Shown here piece by piece: positions 51,067-59,852 of a stretch of DNA of 64,000 bases. Source of the stretch: Streptomyces luteolus. Lineage in GTDB: Bacteria; Actinomycetota; Actinomycetes; Streptomycetales; Streptomycetaceae. Each line of letters opens with the position of its first letter. Position 1 is the first letter of the stretch. Location: the NCBI RefSeq assembly GCF_029968015.1, contig NZ_JASCIS010000040.1, positions 1 to 64,000 on the forward strand, in the 5' to 3' direction. Made by a program: the position numbers and the translations under genes. The notes under the pieces are model-generated. The model searched no databases and was not told the origin of the DNA. It was given only the letters and a program-made list of their open reading frames with translations.

Positions 51067-52497
51067 TCAGGCGGTTCCGGCCGTACGTCGCCGGATGCCG
51101 AGCAGGTACACGGCTGAGAGCAGCAGCGTGAAGCCGCCGCCGACGAGCGCGGCGTCGAGCATCGACGGTACGACGGCGGCCGTGGCCACCACCGCGAGGA
51201 CGCCGGCGACACCGGCCCAGGCGGTGATCCGCCCGCCCGGAGTCCGGCCCCCGCGTTCCTGCAACGCCGTCGGGTCCTGGCCGCGCCGGAAGCGCAGGTA
51301 CGAGGCGAGGATCAGCAGCCACACCAGGAGGATCGCGAAGATCGCGATGGAGACCATGGAGTCGAAGACTCCGTGCACTCCGTACACGGCGAGGCCTGCG
51401 GCAACGGCGATGCCGCAGGCCGAGCCGAGCAGCGCGTTGACCGGCACGCCCCGCCCGTTGAGCTTGCCGAGCGCCCGCGGCGCCAGACCCTCGTGGCCCA
51501 GCGAGTGCAGCAGGCGGCTGGCGCCGTACAGATTGGCGTTGGCGGCGGACACCGCGGCCAGCAGGACGACGGCGTTGGTGAGTGAGGCCGCGGCGGGGAC
51601 CCCGATGTCCGCGAAGACCCGGACGAAGGGGCTGGCCTGCACGCTCCCGTCGGCGGTGGCGCTGTCCCGCCAGGGGATCAGCGCGATCACCAGCGAGATC
51701 GACACGACGTAGAAGAGTCCGAGCCGCCACACCAGGGAGCGCATGGCCGTACGGATGGACCGGCCCGGGTCGGAGGTCTCGGCCGCCGAGATGAACGTGG
51801 TCTCGAAACCGGCGAAGGCGAACATCACCACGGCCATGGCCACCCACACCGCGCCCGAGCCCTCGGGGAAGAACCCGCCGTCGCCGGTCATGTTGCCGAG
51901 CCCGGCGGCGGGCGTGCCCGGCAGGCCGAAGAAGACGAGGAGGACGCCGCACACGATGAACACGAGCAGCGCGGTCACCTTGATCGTGGAGAACCAGAAC
52001 TCGGCGACGCCGAACGACTTCACGCTCACCAGATTCACGCCGAGCACGATGCCGGCGACCAGGACGATGCCGACGGTCGTCGGGAGCTGCGGCCACCAGA
52101 ACTGCAGGTACAGGGCGGCGGCCACGACCTCGCCGCCGACCGCGACCACGGCGGCGAACCAGTAGAGCCAGCGGGCGAGGAAGCCCGCCCACGGCCCGAG
52201 GTAGCGGCGGGCCACCGAGCCGAAGGAGCCGCGCTCGGGGTGGGCGATCGTCAGTTCGCCGAGGACCATGCCGATGATGCCGACGAGGGTGGCGCCGAGC
52301 GCGTACGACACGATGACGGCGGGTCCGGCGGTGGCGATGGCCGAGCCGGAGCCGAGGAACAGGCCGGTGCCGAGTGCGGAGCCGAGACCGATCATCGTGA
52401 TCTGGCGGTGGGTGAGGCTTCGCTTCAGCTCCGGCTCGGCGGGGCCGGTCGCGTGCGCCGTGGTGGGCCGGGCGGCGGGCCCGGTCCGGGCCGTCAC
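51067..52497 (-). CDS. Amino acid permease (APC superfamily)
   Basis: 476 residues, 12 predicted membrane helices. The first helix carries the family signature LTHRQITMIGLGSALGTGLF followed by LGSGSAI, and FAFAGFETTFISAAET is the helix-6 region of amino acid/H+ symporters. GTG 52497 overlaps the kynureninase stop by GTGA. In this operon it probably imports tryptophan, kynurenine or a related aromatic amino acid. Confidence 0.92.
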   Translation of the reverse strand: MTARTGPAARPTTAHATGPAEPELKRSLTHRQITMIGLGSALGTGLFLGSGSAIATAGPAVIVSYALGATLVGIIGMVLGELTIAHPERGSFGSVARRYLGPWAGFLARWLYWFAAVVAVGGEVVAAALYLQFWWPQLPTTVGIVLVAGIVLGVNLVSVKSFGVAEFWFSTIKVTALLVFIVCGVLLVFFGLPGTPAAGLGNMTGDGGFFPEGSGAVWVAMAVVMFAFAGFETTFISAAETSDPGRSIRTAMRSLVWRLGLFYVVSISLVIALIPWRDSATADGSVQASPFVRVFADIGVPAAASLTNAVVLLAAVSAANANLYGASRLLHSLGHEGLAPRALGKLNGRGVPVNALLGSACGIAVAAGLAVYGVHGVFDSMVSIAIFAILLVWLLILASYLRFRRGQDPTALQERGGRTPGGRITAWAGVAGVLAVVATAAVVPSMLDAALVGGGFTLLLSAVYLLGIRRRTAGTA

Positions 52498-53759
52498 CGG
52501 ACGTCCCCGGCGCGCACGAGCTCCGCGAGGACGGCCATGCCGCGGTAGACCTCGTCGTACGAGGTGCTCAGCGGAGCGAGTCCGATGCGGATGCCGTCCG
52601 GGGCGCGGAAGTCCGGGACGACGCCGCGCTTCCACAGCTCCGCGGTCAGTTCGCGGAAGTCGGCCCGGCACAGGGTGATGTGGCCGCCGCGCTGCTCCGG
52701 GTCGAGCGGTGAGGCTACGCGGACGCCGTGCTCGGTGAGCCAGGCGTCCGCCAACTCCCGGGCGAACTCGGTCAGTTGGAGTGACTTGACGCGGACCGCC
52801 TCGATGCCCGCCTCCTCCAGCGTGTCCAGGCTGGAAAGCAGCGGCACCATCGCGAGGATCGGCGGGGTTCCGCTCAGCGCGGAGCGCACACCCGGCGCCG
52901 GGACGTAGCCCTGCTCCATCTCGAAGGCGTCCTTGCGGCCCATCCAGCCCCACACCGGCTGCTGCGTGCTGTCCTGGTGCCGTCGGGCGATGTATCCGAA
53001 GGCGGGGGCGCCGGGGCCGCCGTTGAGGTACTTGTACGTGCAGCCGACGGCGAAGTCGGCCTCCCAGGCGTCCAGTTGGACGGGCACCGAGCCCGCGGAG
53101 TGGCACAGGTCCCACAGGATCGGGGCGCCCGCAGCGTGCACGGTCCGGGTGATCGCGGCGCCGTCGGCCAGGTGGCCGGAACGGTAGGCGACGTGGCTGA
53201 GCGCGACGAGCGCGGTGTCCGGGCCGACCTCGGCGGCGACCTGCTCGTCCGTGACGCCGCTTGCCGGGTCCGACTCGATCCAGCGCAGCCGCAGTCCGCG
53301 CTCGGCGGCGACGCCTTCGAGGACGTAGCGGTCGGTGGGGAAGTTGTCCGTGTCGAGGACGATCTCGTGGCGGCCGGGCGTGAGGTCTAGTGCCGCGCGC
53401 GCCAGCTTGTAGAGCATGACCGTGGTCGAATCCGCGACGACCGTCTGACCTGCGGCAGCTCCGAGGGCCGCGGCGGCGACCCGGTCGCCCACGGCCTCGG
53501 GCCAGTCCAGCCAGTCATCGGTCCAGCCCCGGATCAGGCGGCCCGCCCACTCCTCGGAGACGAAGCGCTCCATCCGCTCGGCGGTGGCGGCGAGCGGCCG
53601 GCCCAGCGAGTTGCCGTCGAGGTAGGCGATCACATCACTCCCGTCCGGGGTGAGGAAGCGGTCACGGAAGGCGCGCAGCGGGTCTGCGGCGTCCAGCTCC
53701 TGCGCACGTCGCGCCCAGCCGTCCAGGGGGCGCACGGATGAGGTCACGGGGTCGGTCAC
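52494..53759 (-). CDS. kynU: Kynureninase
   Basis: 421 residues, the family length. PLP-dependent fold-type I enzyme that splits kynurenine to anthranilate and alanine. The substrate/PLP motif IAYLDGNSLGRP, the Asp in ILWDLCHSAGSVPVQLD, the Schiff-base Lys in FAVGCTYKYLNGGPGAP, and HQDSTQQPVWGWMGR are all present. GTG 53759 has GAAAGG eight bases upstream. It is co-transcribed with a permease, so this is a tryptophan/kynurenine catabolic pair; the other Kyn genes are not here. Confidence 0.96.
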   Translation of the reverse strand: MTDPVTSSVRPLDGWARRAQELDAADPLRAFRDRFLTPDGSDVIAYLDGNSLGRPLAATAERMERFVSEEWAGRLIRGWTDDWLDWPEAVGDRVAAAALGAAAGQTVVADSTTVMLYKLARAALDLTPGRHEIVLDTDNFPTDRYVLEGVAAERGLRLRWIESDPASGVTDEQVAAEVGPDTALVALSHVAYRSGHLADGAAITRTVHAAGAPILWDLCHSAGSVPVQLDAWEADFAVGCTYKYLNGGPGAPAFGYIARRHQDSTQQPVWGWMGRKDAFEMEQGYVPAPGVRSALSGTPPILAMVPLLSSLDTLEEAGIEAVRVKSLQLTEFARELADAWLTEHGVRVASPLDPEQRGGHITLCRADFRELTAELWKRGVVPDFRAPDGIRIGLAPLSTSYDEVYRGMAVLAELVRAGDVR

Positions 53760-53854
53760 GGTGGGGCCTTTCAGGGATGGTTCGTCCGGCGGCCCGAGGG
53801 GCGCGCGAAGTCAGACACAGAGCGCGATCGACGAACACGACCGACCACGGCGTC

Positions 53855-53875
53855 CGGTCGATTATTAGACGACCG
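53855..53875. promoter_or_regulatory. Inverted repeat upstream of kynureninase
   Basis: CGGTCG and CGACCG flank nine AT-rich bases. The site is about 96-116 bp upstream of the kynU start, in the promoter region; a likely regulator-binding site. Confidence 0.5.
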
Positions 53876-53973
53876 TCATCATGTTGCAAGACTCGATTTT
53901 TTGGCTGGAGGACTGCCGGCCGCAGCCAGGGGGTGGAGCAGACATCTGCCCGCCCCTCCCCTGGTGACGCGCC

Positions 53974-54200
53974 ATGACCGTTGGCTTTGCCGACGTCCAC
54001 TACTCGCGGCCGGAGCACTTCGACGAGGTGGACGACTTCCCTCGCCGGGCTCGCCGAGACGCGGGCACGGCAGCGCGATCCGCTGGTGATCCGCTGGTGA
54101 TTCGCGCCTGCTGCTCGCGGTGCGCTGGCAGCTCGGAGCCCTGTTCGGCTGGGACACCCCTGCAGCGGGGGCGAGGCACGGGTGCCGGGGACCCGTCCGA
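53974..54200 (+). pseudogene. Frameshifted DUF2867-like gene
   Basis: ATG 53974 begins MTVGFADVHYSRPEHFDEVD; after the shift, LLLAVRWQLGALFGWDTPAA is the typical DUF2867 core. The break is an 11-bp tandem duplication, GATCCGCTGGT twice at 54077-54098; removing one copy restores AGDSRLLLAVRWQLG. Downstream the sequence decays further. Confidence 0.7.
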
Positions 54201-54889
54201 GGGCGCCTTCCCCGTCTCCCGCCTCTCCCTGTTCCGACTGTTGATCTTGTCGGAGTGAATGGGAGCCACTGCATCGGCGGGATGGGGAGCCACTTTGCTC
54301 TGTCCGTGACAGCGGTGGACTCGACGCAAGTCCATGATCGTCAACGGCTCCGTTCCCGGCGGGTGTTCAGCCTGAGCGACGCCTCGTCAGATCGAGCGTT
54401 CGTCGCAGGTGGCCTGGAGTCGGCAACGGCACCGCGACCGCTCAGGCACGGGATCGTCTCCACCCCCGGCTCGCCAAACGGGCAGAGCGTGTCGAAGCCG
54501 ACCGGCAACGCCCGGGCACCGGTGTGCACATCGCCCAACCGCTCGGCGTCACGGTCCTGGAGCTGGGCCTGCCCGCGGCATTCGCCACTCCCCCCGGAGG
54601 TCCGCGTCATCGATCTCAACCCCTGAATACCTCGGCGAAATTCGCTCGGGCTCGTCCACAGCGCATGGGGATCGTGTGGCCGGGGTTGCGATTCCTCCGG
54701 CCACACGACGCCTCCTGGAGAGGGGGAGTCACGACTTCCAGCGCGTGCTCGACTGATTCAGGTCGGCGCGTTGTCTGTCAGTGGGGTTGTCGGCCCTCCT
54801 GTGGCCATCTGCACTGCGAGACACACGGTGCAGCGGGCCGGGCCGCGCTGGTGCAAGGACCAGCGCGGCCCGGCCTGTGAGCGCGCGGG
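54201..54889. other. Gene-free stretch between the DUF2867-like pseudogene and allantoicase
   Basis: About 690 bp in which no frame gives a recognisable protein. A forward piece near 54520 (VHIAQPLGVTVLELGLPAAF) may be another decayed coding fragment. No RNA gene or repeat array was seen. Confidence 0.45.
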
Positions 54890-56005
54890 TCAGTTCGTCA
54901 GCTCGTCGTGGCGGGTGCGCAGTTCGGTGATGCCCTGGGTCGTGAAGCTGCCGTGCAGGTGGAGGCGGGAGATGCCGCCGTCGGGGAAGACGTCCAGGCG
55001 GACGTGGGTCGCGAGGGCAGGGGCGGCGAGGGGGATGCGGTGCAGGGTGTCCGGCTCGAGTTGGGTACGGGGGACGATCTCGGTCCACTGACCGTCCTCA
55101 CCGTCGCACGCGGAGAGGGCGATCCATCCGGCGGCGTTGCCCTTGAGGTAGGCGGTGTCGATCTCGACGGCGCGGATCTCGCCCTGGGCCGCGAGGCGGT
55201 AGGCGATCCAGTCGTTGCCCTGGTCGCGGCGGCGGCGGGTCTCCCAGCCGTCGTCCATCTTGCGGGACAGGTCGGGCAGGATCGTGTTGCCGGGGGAGGA
55301 GTAGAACCCGTCGGAGGCGTCCTGGACGGTGCCGCCATTGAGGACGCAGGCCAGGTCGATGGTGCCGAGCAGTTCGAGCCAGTACGGGTCGGGCACGACC
55401 TCGCCGTGTACGCGCAGGCGGGCCACGCCGCCGTCGGGGTGCTGGTTGAGCCGCAGGTGGGTGAAGCGGCGCTCGACGCTCACCTCGAAGCCGTTGGCGG
55501 CGTGGCCGCGGACCTCGGTGCGGGGGATGATCTCTTCCCACTTCACCTCGTCGGACAGCAGCCGCTCGGGGCTCACGATGCCCTCGACGCAGGCGCCCTG
55601 GACGCTGATCTGCTGCGGGTAGTTGGCACGGAAGTGCGCGGTGTCGACGATGATCCCGCGGATGATCCCGGGAGCGCCGAGCCGGACCAGTGCCCAGTCG
55701 TGGTCGTCGGCGTCCGGGTGCGGCGTCTGCGCTGACCCACCGCGCCGGCGCCGGGTCTCCCAGCCGTCCATGACCTTGCCCTTGTGGGCGAAGGCATGCG
55801 GGTCGAACTCGGCGCGCTCGGGCGTGAGGAGGTTCTCCCGTTCGGCGAAGAACTCGTCGTTCGCAGCGACGACGGCAGCCCCGAAACGCCGGTCGGCGAG
55901 GTCGGTGAGCTGAGTGAAGGCAAAGTCGCCGGCGCGGTAGTCGGCGTACGGGTTGCCTCCGCCGTAGGGGGCGGCGTCGTTGGCGCGGGACGGGTCGATC
56001 GTCAT
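54890..56005 (-). CDS. alc: Allantoicase
   Basis: 371 residues. It is two tandem repeats of the allantoicase jelly-roll: KGKVMDGWETRRRR...DHDWALVRLGAPGII in the first half and RKMDDGWETRRRRDQGNDWIAYRLAAQGEI in the second, each with the DGWETRRRR motif. It hydrolyses allantoate to ureidoglycolate and urea in purine breakdown. ATG 56005 follows GAGAGG. It stands alone here, and an inverted repeat lies 75 bp upstream. Confidence 0.96.
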   Translation of the reverse strand: MTIDPSRANDAAPYGGGNPYADYRAGDFAFTQLTDLADRRFGAAVVAANDEFFAERENLLTPERAEFDPHAFAHKGKVMDGWETRRRRGGSAQTPHPDADDHDWALVRLGAPGIIRGIIVDTAHFRANYPQQISVQGACVEGIVSPERLLSDEVKWEEIIPRTEVRGHAANGFEVSVERRFTHLRLNQHPDGGVARLRVHGEVVPDPYWLELLGTIDLACVLNGGTVQDASDGFYSSPGNTILPDLSRKMDDGWETRRRRDQGNDWIAYRLAAQGEIRAVEIDTAYLKGNAAGWIALSACDGEDGQWTEIVPRTQLEPDTLHRIPLAAPALATHVRLDVFPDGGISRLHLHGSFTTQGITELRTRHDELTN

Positions 56006-56079
56006 CGGGGAACCTCTCTGAAGGCGCTGGGAGTCGGTGCGTGAGAACGACTCTCGCAGGCATCCATCCATTAGGTCTA

Positions 56080-56093
56080 TCGAAACTTTTCGA
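56080..56093. promoter_or_regulatory. Inverted repeat in the allantoicase promoter
   Basis: TCGAAACTTTTCGA: 6-bp arms with a 2-bp spacer, in an AT-rich 110-bp leader upstream of allantoicase. A candidate repressor site for purine/allantoin control; no regulator gene is adjacent. Confidence 0.5.
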
Positions 56094-56119
56094 AGATTTT
56101 TTTAAAGCAAACTGAATGA

Positions 56120-57502
56120 TCAGGTGAGGGTGCGCGCCCGACAGCGGGTGCAGAGGCCGCCGGTGGCGGGGGAGTTGCGTCCGCAGGGCACGCTGTCCCA
56201 GCCCGGGCACGGCGCCACCGCAACCGCTTCGGCCGTGGCTGGGACGAGGGGTACGGGCGGCGCCGGTGAGGGGACGGCACGCTCCGGTTCTCCGGCGGCT
56301 GCCACAGCAAGTGCGCGGGCCCGGCCGGCGCGGCCGCTGCTGCGGCGGCGATCCTCGCGGCGTTCTGCACACCGGGGGCAGGGCGCGCCGGTGTCGATGA
56401 CGGTGCCGTCCTCGCAGCGGGGGTCGGGGCACTCGCCCTCCCCCAGCAGCCGGACCGCCACGCCGACCGGGCTGCTCAGGCCCGGGCCGCCGGAGCGGGT
56501 GTCGGCCGCGGCGGCGAAGCCCCACGTGTACCAACGCCGGTCGGCGCGTGCGGTCAGTTGCTGGGGGGTGCGCTGGGCGAGCGCGGCGACCAGGGTGTCG
56601 CGCAGTGCCCGGGGGCGGCGGGCGGGGAGCAAGGCGCGCAGTTCGGTGGGCAGTTCGGCTTCCACCTGGCGCATGGCGTCGCGCTGTGCGTGCGACAGTC
56701 TGGCGGGTCTGGCGGGGCTGGCGGGGCTGGCGGGGCTGGCGGGGCTGGCAGGTGTGGCGGGTCTGGCGGGTGTGGCGGGGGAGGTGTTCGGCGCCGTGGC
56801 GCCGTCGGGCGCGGCGCAGCCGCCGGCACCGGGCCGACTGCGGGGTTCACGGGCCCTGCGGGCGTCAGCGACGCTGCGCGCCGAAGGCGCAGTCTCTGGT
56901 CCTCCTGGGTGTGGTTGGTGTTGGTCTGGTTGTGCGGTGCCCTGCACGGTCCCGCCGATGACCTCCGGTGCGGCACCGTCCGTCGTGCCTTCCTGGGCAC
57001 CTGCGGTGGTGCCCTTTTCGGCACCACGGCCATGACCTGCGCTTTGGGTGACGGAAGGCTTGGTGTTCGGTGAGCGCACGTCGGGGTTGGTCTCGTAGAA
57101 CTGGCTGAGCGACAGCAGTCCCTGGTAGGTCTCGGGCGGGTTGAAGCGCACGTGGTAGCGGTTGCGCCGGCGCATCCCGCCCGCGTAGCGGATCTCCTCG
57201 ATGCGCATCGCGCCGAGCGCTTCCAGCTCGCGGCAGTAGCGGGCCGCCTTGCGGTAGTCCTTCAGGCCCAGGGCGCGGGCGATGGCGTCGCCCTTGGGCC
57301 AGGCGATGCGCCGGCCGGGGGTACGGGAGTTGATGTGCTCGGACAAGAACGCGTACAGCCTGTAGGCCTGCGCGCTGCAGCCGGACAGCAGTACCCACAC
57401 CGGTACTTGGGTGTAGAAGGTGGGCCAGTCCTCGGTGGCCCTTCGCCGGCGGCTGCAGGGGGAGGAACTCGCATGAACACCCCGCCCCCATGGCCCGTTC
57501 AC
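56120..57502 (-). CDS. Plasmid/ICE-like helix-turn-helix protein with C-terminal zinc ribbons
   Basis: Up to 460 residues. The N-terminal part, TQVPVWVLLSGCSAQAYRLY and then AWPKGDAIARALGLKDYRKAARYCRELEALGA, is a winged-helix like those of Streptomyces replication/transfer-associated proteins. The middle is a low-complexity Ala/Pro/Thr region, and the C-terminus has CPDPRCEDG...CPRC and CPGWDSVPCGR...CTRC metal knuckles. The start is uncertain: GTG 57502 lacks a ribosome-binding site, while an ATG at 57474 with a good site is in another frame, so a frameshift near codon 15 is possible. Function is inferred only by resemblance. Confidence 0.75.
   Translation of the reverse strand: MNGPWGRGVHASSSPCSRRRRATEDWPTFYTQVPVWVLLSGCSAQAYRLYAFLSEHINSRTPGRRIAWPKGDAIARALGLKDYRKAARYCRELEALGAMRIEEIRYAGGMRRRNRYHVRFNPPETYQGLLSLSQFYETNPDVRSPNTKPSVTQSAGHGRGAEKGTTAGAQEGTTDGAAPEVIGGTVQGTAQPDQHQPHPGGPETAPSARSVADARRAREPRSRPGAGGCAAPDGATAPNTSPATPARPATPASPASPASPASPARPARLSHAQRDAMRQVEAELPTELRALLPARRPRALRDTLVAALAQRTPQQLTARADRRWYTWGFAAAADTRSGGPGLSSPVGVAVRLLGEGECPDPRCEDGTVIDTGAPCPRCAERREDRRRSSGRAGRARALAVAAAGEPERAVPSPAPPVPLVPATAEAVAVAPCPGWDSVPCGRNSPATGGLCTRCRARTLT
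56700..56785. repeat. 9-bp repeats encoding Ala/Pro/Ser linker
   Basis: Units close to GGCGGGGCT repeated about nine times, coding a Pro-Ala-Ser linker in the HTH protein. In frame. Confidence 0.75.
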
Positions 57503-57865
57503 GTGGACGTGTCGCACTGCTGAGCCTGAAGCTGCTCTTGGACGAGCAGGTGCGTGGCGCGGTGTGCGTGTGGCGCTCCCGCCGGATCGACAACGCTTCG
57601 GCCGAAACGACCTCGGGCCCCGGATGCTGGGACGGCTCGACATCCGTGTGGGCGGGGGCGGAGGCTCGCGTCCACTAGCTGCTCGTGGCGCCAAGCGAGG
57701 GATGGACACGCCTGTGTCTCATCCGTTCACCGCACACGGTTTCACCCAGTTACCAGCCCGAGTGGTGGGCTGGTCACATCTGGCTGACGGTGACCACGTC
57801 GCCGCTGCGCCCAGAACAAGCTGACAGCAGGTCAGCTGACGCAGCGTGCGACGGAAGGATCCTTC
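57503..57865. other. Intergenic, promoter region of the repeat-protein gene
   Basis: 360 bp between the HTH gene and the surface-protein gene. No gene is supported; GAAGGATCC just before 57866 is a plausible ribosome-binding site. Confidence 0.5.
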
Positions 57866-58585
57866 ATGCGTACTGCTCGCACCCTCCTCGCCGCTGCCAC
57901 CGCCACGGCGGCTCTCGTCATCGCAGCCCCTGGGGCGTCCGCCTCCAGCACATCCAGCGCCGGCAACGGGGACAAGGACGACCACTCCTACAGCAGCGAC
58001 CACGACAAGAAGGACCACGACAAGAAGGACCACGAGGGCAAGCCGAAGGGTGGCATGCGCACCGGCGGTGGTCTGCTCGCGTCGGTCGGCGGGGACGACT
58101 GGGAGAAGAAGGACCACGACAAGAAGGACCACGAGGGCAAGCCGAAGGGTGGCATGCGCACCGGTGGTGGTCTGCTCGCGTCGGTCGGCGGGGACGACTG
58201 GGAGAAGAAGAACCACGACAAGAAGGACCACGAGGGCAAGCCGAAGGGTGGCATGCGCACCGGTGGTGGTCTGCTCGCGTCGGTCGGCGGGGACGACTGG
58301 GAGAAGAAGGACCACGACAAGAAGGACCACGAGGGCAAGCCGAAGGGTGGCATGCGCACCGGTGGTGGTCTGCTCGCCTCGGTCGGCGGGGACGACTGGG
58401 ACAAGAAGGACCAGGACCACAAGAAGGACCACGAGTACAAGGACAAGCCCAAGGGCGGCATGCACACGGGCGGTGGCGGTCTGTCCTCGTCCGGCGTGAC
58501 GACGGCCGGCGGACTGGCGCTCCTGGGAGGGTTGGGCGCGGGAATGTTCATGCTGCGCCGGCGCACCGGCCGCGACGCTGCCTGA
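57866..58585 (+). CDS. Secreted repeat protein with C-terminal membrane anchor, candidate sortase substrate
   Basis: 239 residues. A signal peptide (ARTLLAAATATAALVIAAPG) is followed by an acidic/His/Lys lead and four 33-residue repeats (HDKKDHEGKPKGGMRTGGG, then LLASVGGDDWEKKD) plus a divergent fifth ending PKGGMHTGGGGLSSSG. The C-terminus is TAGGLALLGGLGAGMFMLRR plus a basic tail, a cell-wall sorting-type anchor, but no LPxTG is present. A class F sortase gene follows 124 bp downstream. His, Asp and Lys richness suggests metal or polyanion binding. Confidence 0.85.
   Translation: MRTARTLLAAATATAALVIAAPGASASSTSSAGNGDKDDHSYSSDHDKKDHDKKDHEGKPKGGMRTGGGLLASVGGDDWEKKDHDKKDHEGKPKGGMRTGGGLLASVGGDDWEKKNHDKKDHEGKPKGGMRTGGGLLASVGGDDWEKKDHDKKDHEGKPKGGMRTGGGLLASVGGDDWDKKDQDHKKDHEYKDKPKGGMHTGGGGLSSSGVTTAGGLALLGGLGAGMFMLRRRTGRDAA
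58012..58407. repeat. Four near-identical 99-bp tandem repeats
   Basis: The markers GGCATGCGCACCGG recur at 99-bp intervals (about 58053, 58152, 58251 and 58350). Only a few bases differ between units, including synonymous sites, which points to recent expansion or gene conversion. Confidence 0.9.
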
Positions 58586-58709
58586 CCCTGAGGTCCGGCG
58601 TGTCACAGCGTGCGGCTGGGCGGCTCGCGGAGGAGCTGCGGCCGCACGCTGGGCGCGCCGGGACCAACGTGTCCTCCCCTTCCTCTTTCGCTGGCTGAGG
58701 TGCTGCGGC

Positions 58710-59402
58710 ATGAAGATCCGTTCACTGGTCGACTCGGGAGAGCCCGAGCTGGCCGGTACGCGACTGTCCCGTCTGCCGGCGTGGTTCGCGCCCGTTGTGC
58801 TGGTCGTCTTCGCGTTCGGCTGGGCCGACGCAGCCGGCGCTTTCTCGCTACCCGCCCCGGCGCCCGCAGCAAGCCCGCGCGCACCGTCCACGCCCGCGGC
58901 CACTCCCAGCAGCACGGCTGCCAGCCCGGCAATGCCTCGCTCGGCGCCCACACGTCTGCTCATCCCCACCATCGATGTGGACGCCCCCTTCACCGAACTG
59001 GCCATCGGCCCCTCCGGGCGCCTGAACGCCCCGCCGCCGGACGACACGAACCTGGCCGGCTGGTTCGCTGCCGGCCCCTCCCCGGGCGAGCGCGGCACCA
59101 CGATCGTCGCCGGCCACCTCGACACCACGACCAAGCCCGCCGTCTTCGCCCGCCTCAGCACGCTGGACCCGGGCGACGAGATCGCCATCAAGCGCGAAGA
59201 CGGCACCACCGCGACATTCCTCGTCGACAACGTCGACAACTTCCCCCGGGACGACTTCCCCGACGACCGGGTGTACGCCGACACACCCGACCCCCAACTG
59301 CGCCTGATCACCTGCGGCGGCAGCTACGACCACAGCAACAAGCAATACACGGAAAACACCGTGGTCTTCGCCCACCTCAAAGCCCCTGCACCCAGGAAAT
59401 GA
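58710..59402 (+). CDS. Class F sortase
   Basis: 230 residues. An N-terminal membrane segment (WFAPVVLVVFAFGWADAAGA) and a Pro/Ala/Ser linker precede the sortase barrel. RLLIPTIDVDAPFTELAIG, the catalytic His in TTIVAGHLDT, and Cys in LRLITCGGSYDHSNKQY are the class F pattern. Sortases cut a sorting signal and link proteins to the cell wall; the upstream repeat protein is the obvious substrate. Confidence 0.92.
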   Translation: MKIRSLVDSGEPELAGTRLSRLPAWFAPVVLVVFAFGWADAAGAFSLPAPAPAASPRAPSTPAATPSSTAASPAMPRSAPTRLLIPTIDVDAPFTELAIGPSGRLNAPPPDDTNLAGWFAAGPSPGERGTTIVAGHLDTTTKPAVFARLSTLDPGDEIAIKREDGTTATFLVDNVDNFPRDDFPDDRVYADTPDPQLRLITCGGSYDHSNKQYTENTVVFAHLKAPAPRK

Positions 59403-59424
59403 ATGATCGGGCGGCCCCTGCGCG

Positions 59425-59740
59425 GTGAGGTCTGCCACCCGTTCCGCCGAGCTGGCGGCCTACGGGCACGAGGAGGCGGGGAGGTTACGGATCGCGGGGG
59501 CGGCCACAGCCATCTCGGCGGTGAGGGCATCCGCGGCCCGGCGACTCCTCGACGCGCATCCGCACATGATGGTGGAGATCGGCGATGACCATGCCGAGAA
59601 CCGTTACGACCGGCTGCTGACGGAGCCCGCGGACATCGCGGTGGTGATCCCGACGGCCCGGCGCCCCGGCGCAGGCCGATGCTCGCTTCACCCAACTGCC
59701 GTTGTTGGAAGAGCCGCTGGGTGTGCTGGTGCGGCCCTGA
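59425..59740 (+). pseudogene. LysR-type regulator fragment
   Basis: EEAGRLRIAGAATAISAVRA through HPHMMVEIGDD and YDRLLTEPADIAVVIP is the start of a LysR effector-binding domain; after a frameshift DARFTQLPLLEEPLGVLVRP ends at a stop. The HTH domain and the second half are missing. Confidence 0.7.
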
Positions 59741-59852
59741 CGGTCGGGATCAGCCTGGTCGAGGCCGCCGGCGAGACCTGGGCCAAGGCTGGGGATCCGT
59801 GCGGTCAGGAGCAATCAGTGTCGATCGCCGGAAGTCGTGCTCGGTCAACTCC

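Noticed and set aside
58012..58407. CRISPR-like array
   Set aside because: The repeats are contiguous, coding and without spacers.
57685..58698. Other forward frames across the 99-bp repeats
   Set aside because: Because 99 is divisible by three, all frames stay open; only the frame with signal peptide and anchor is biologically sensible.
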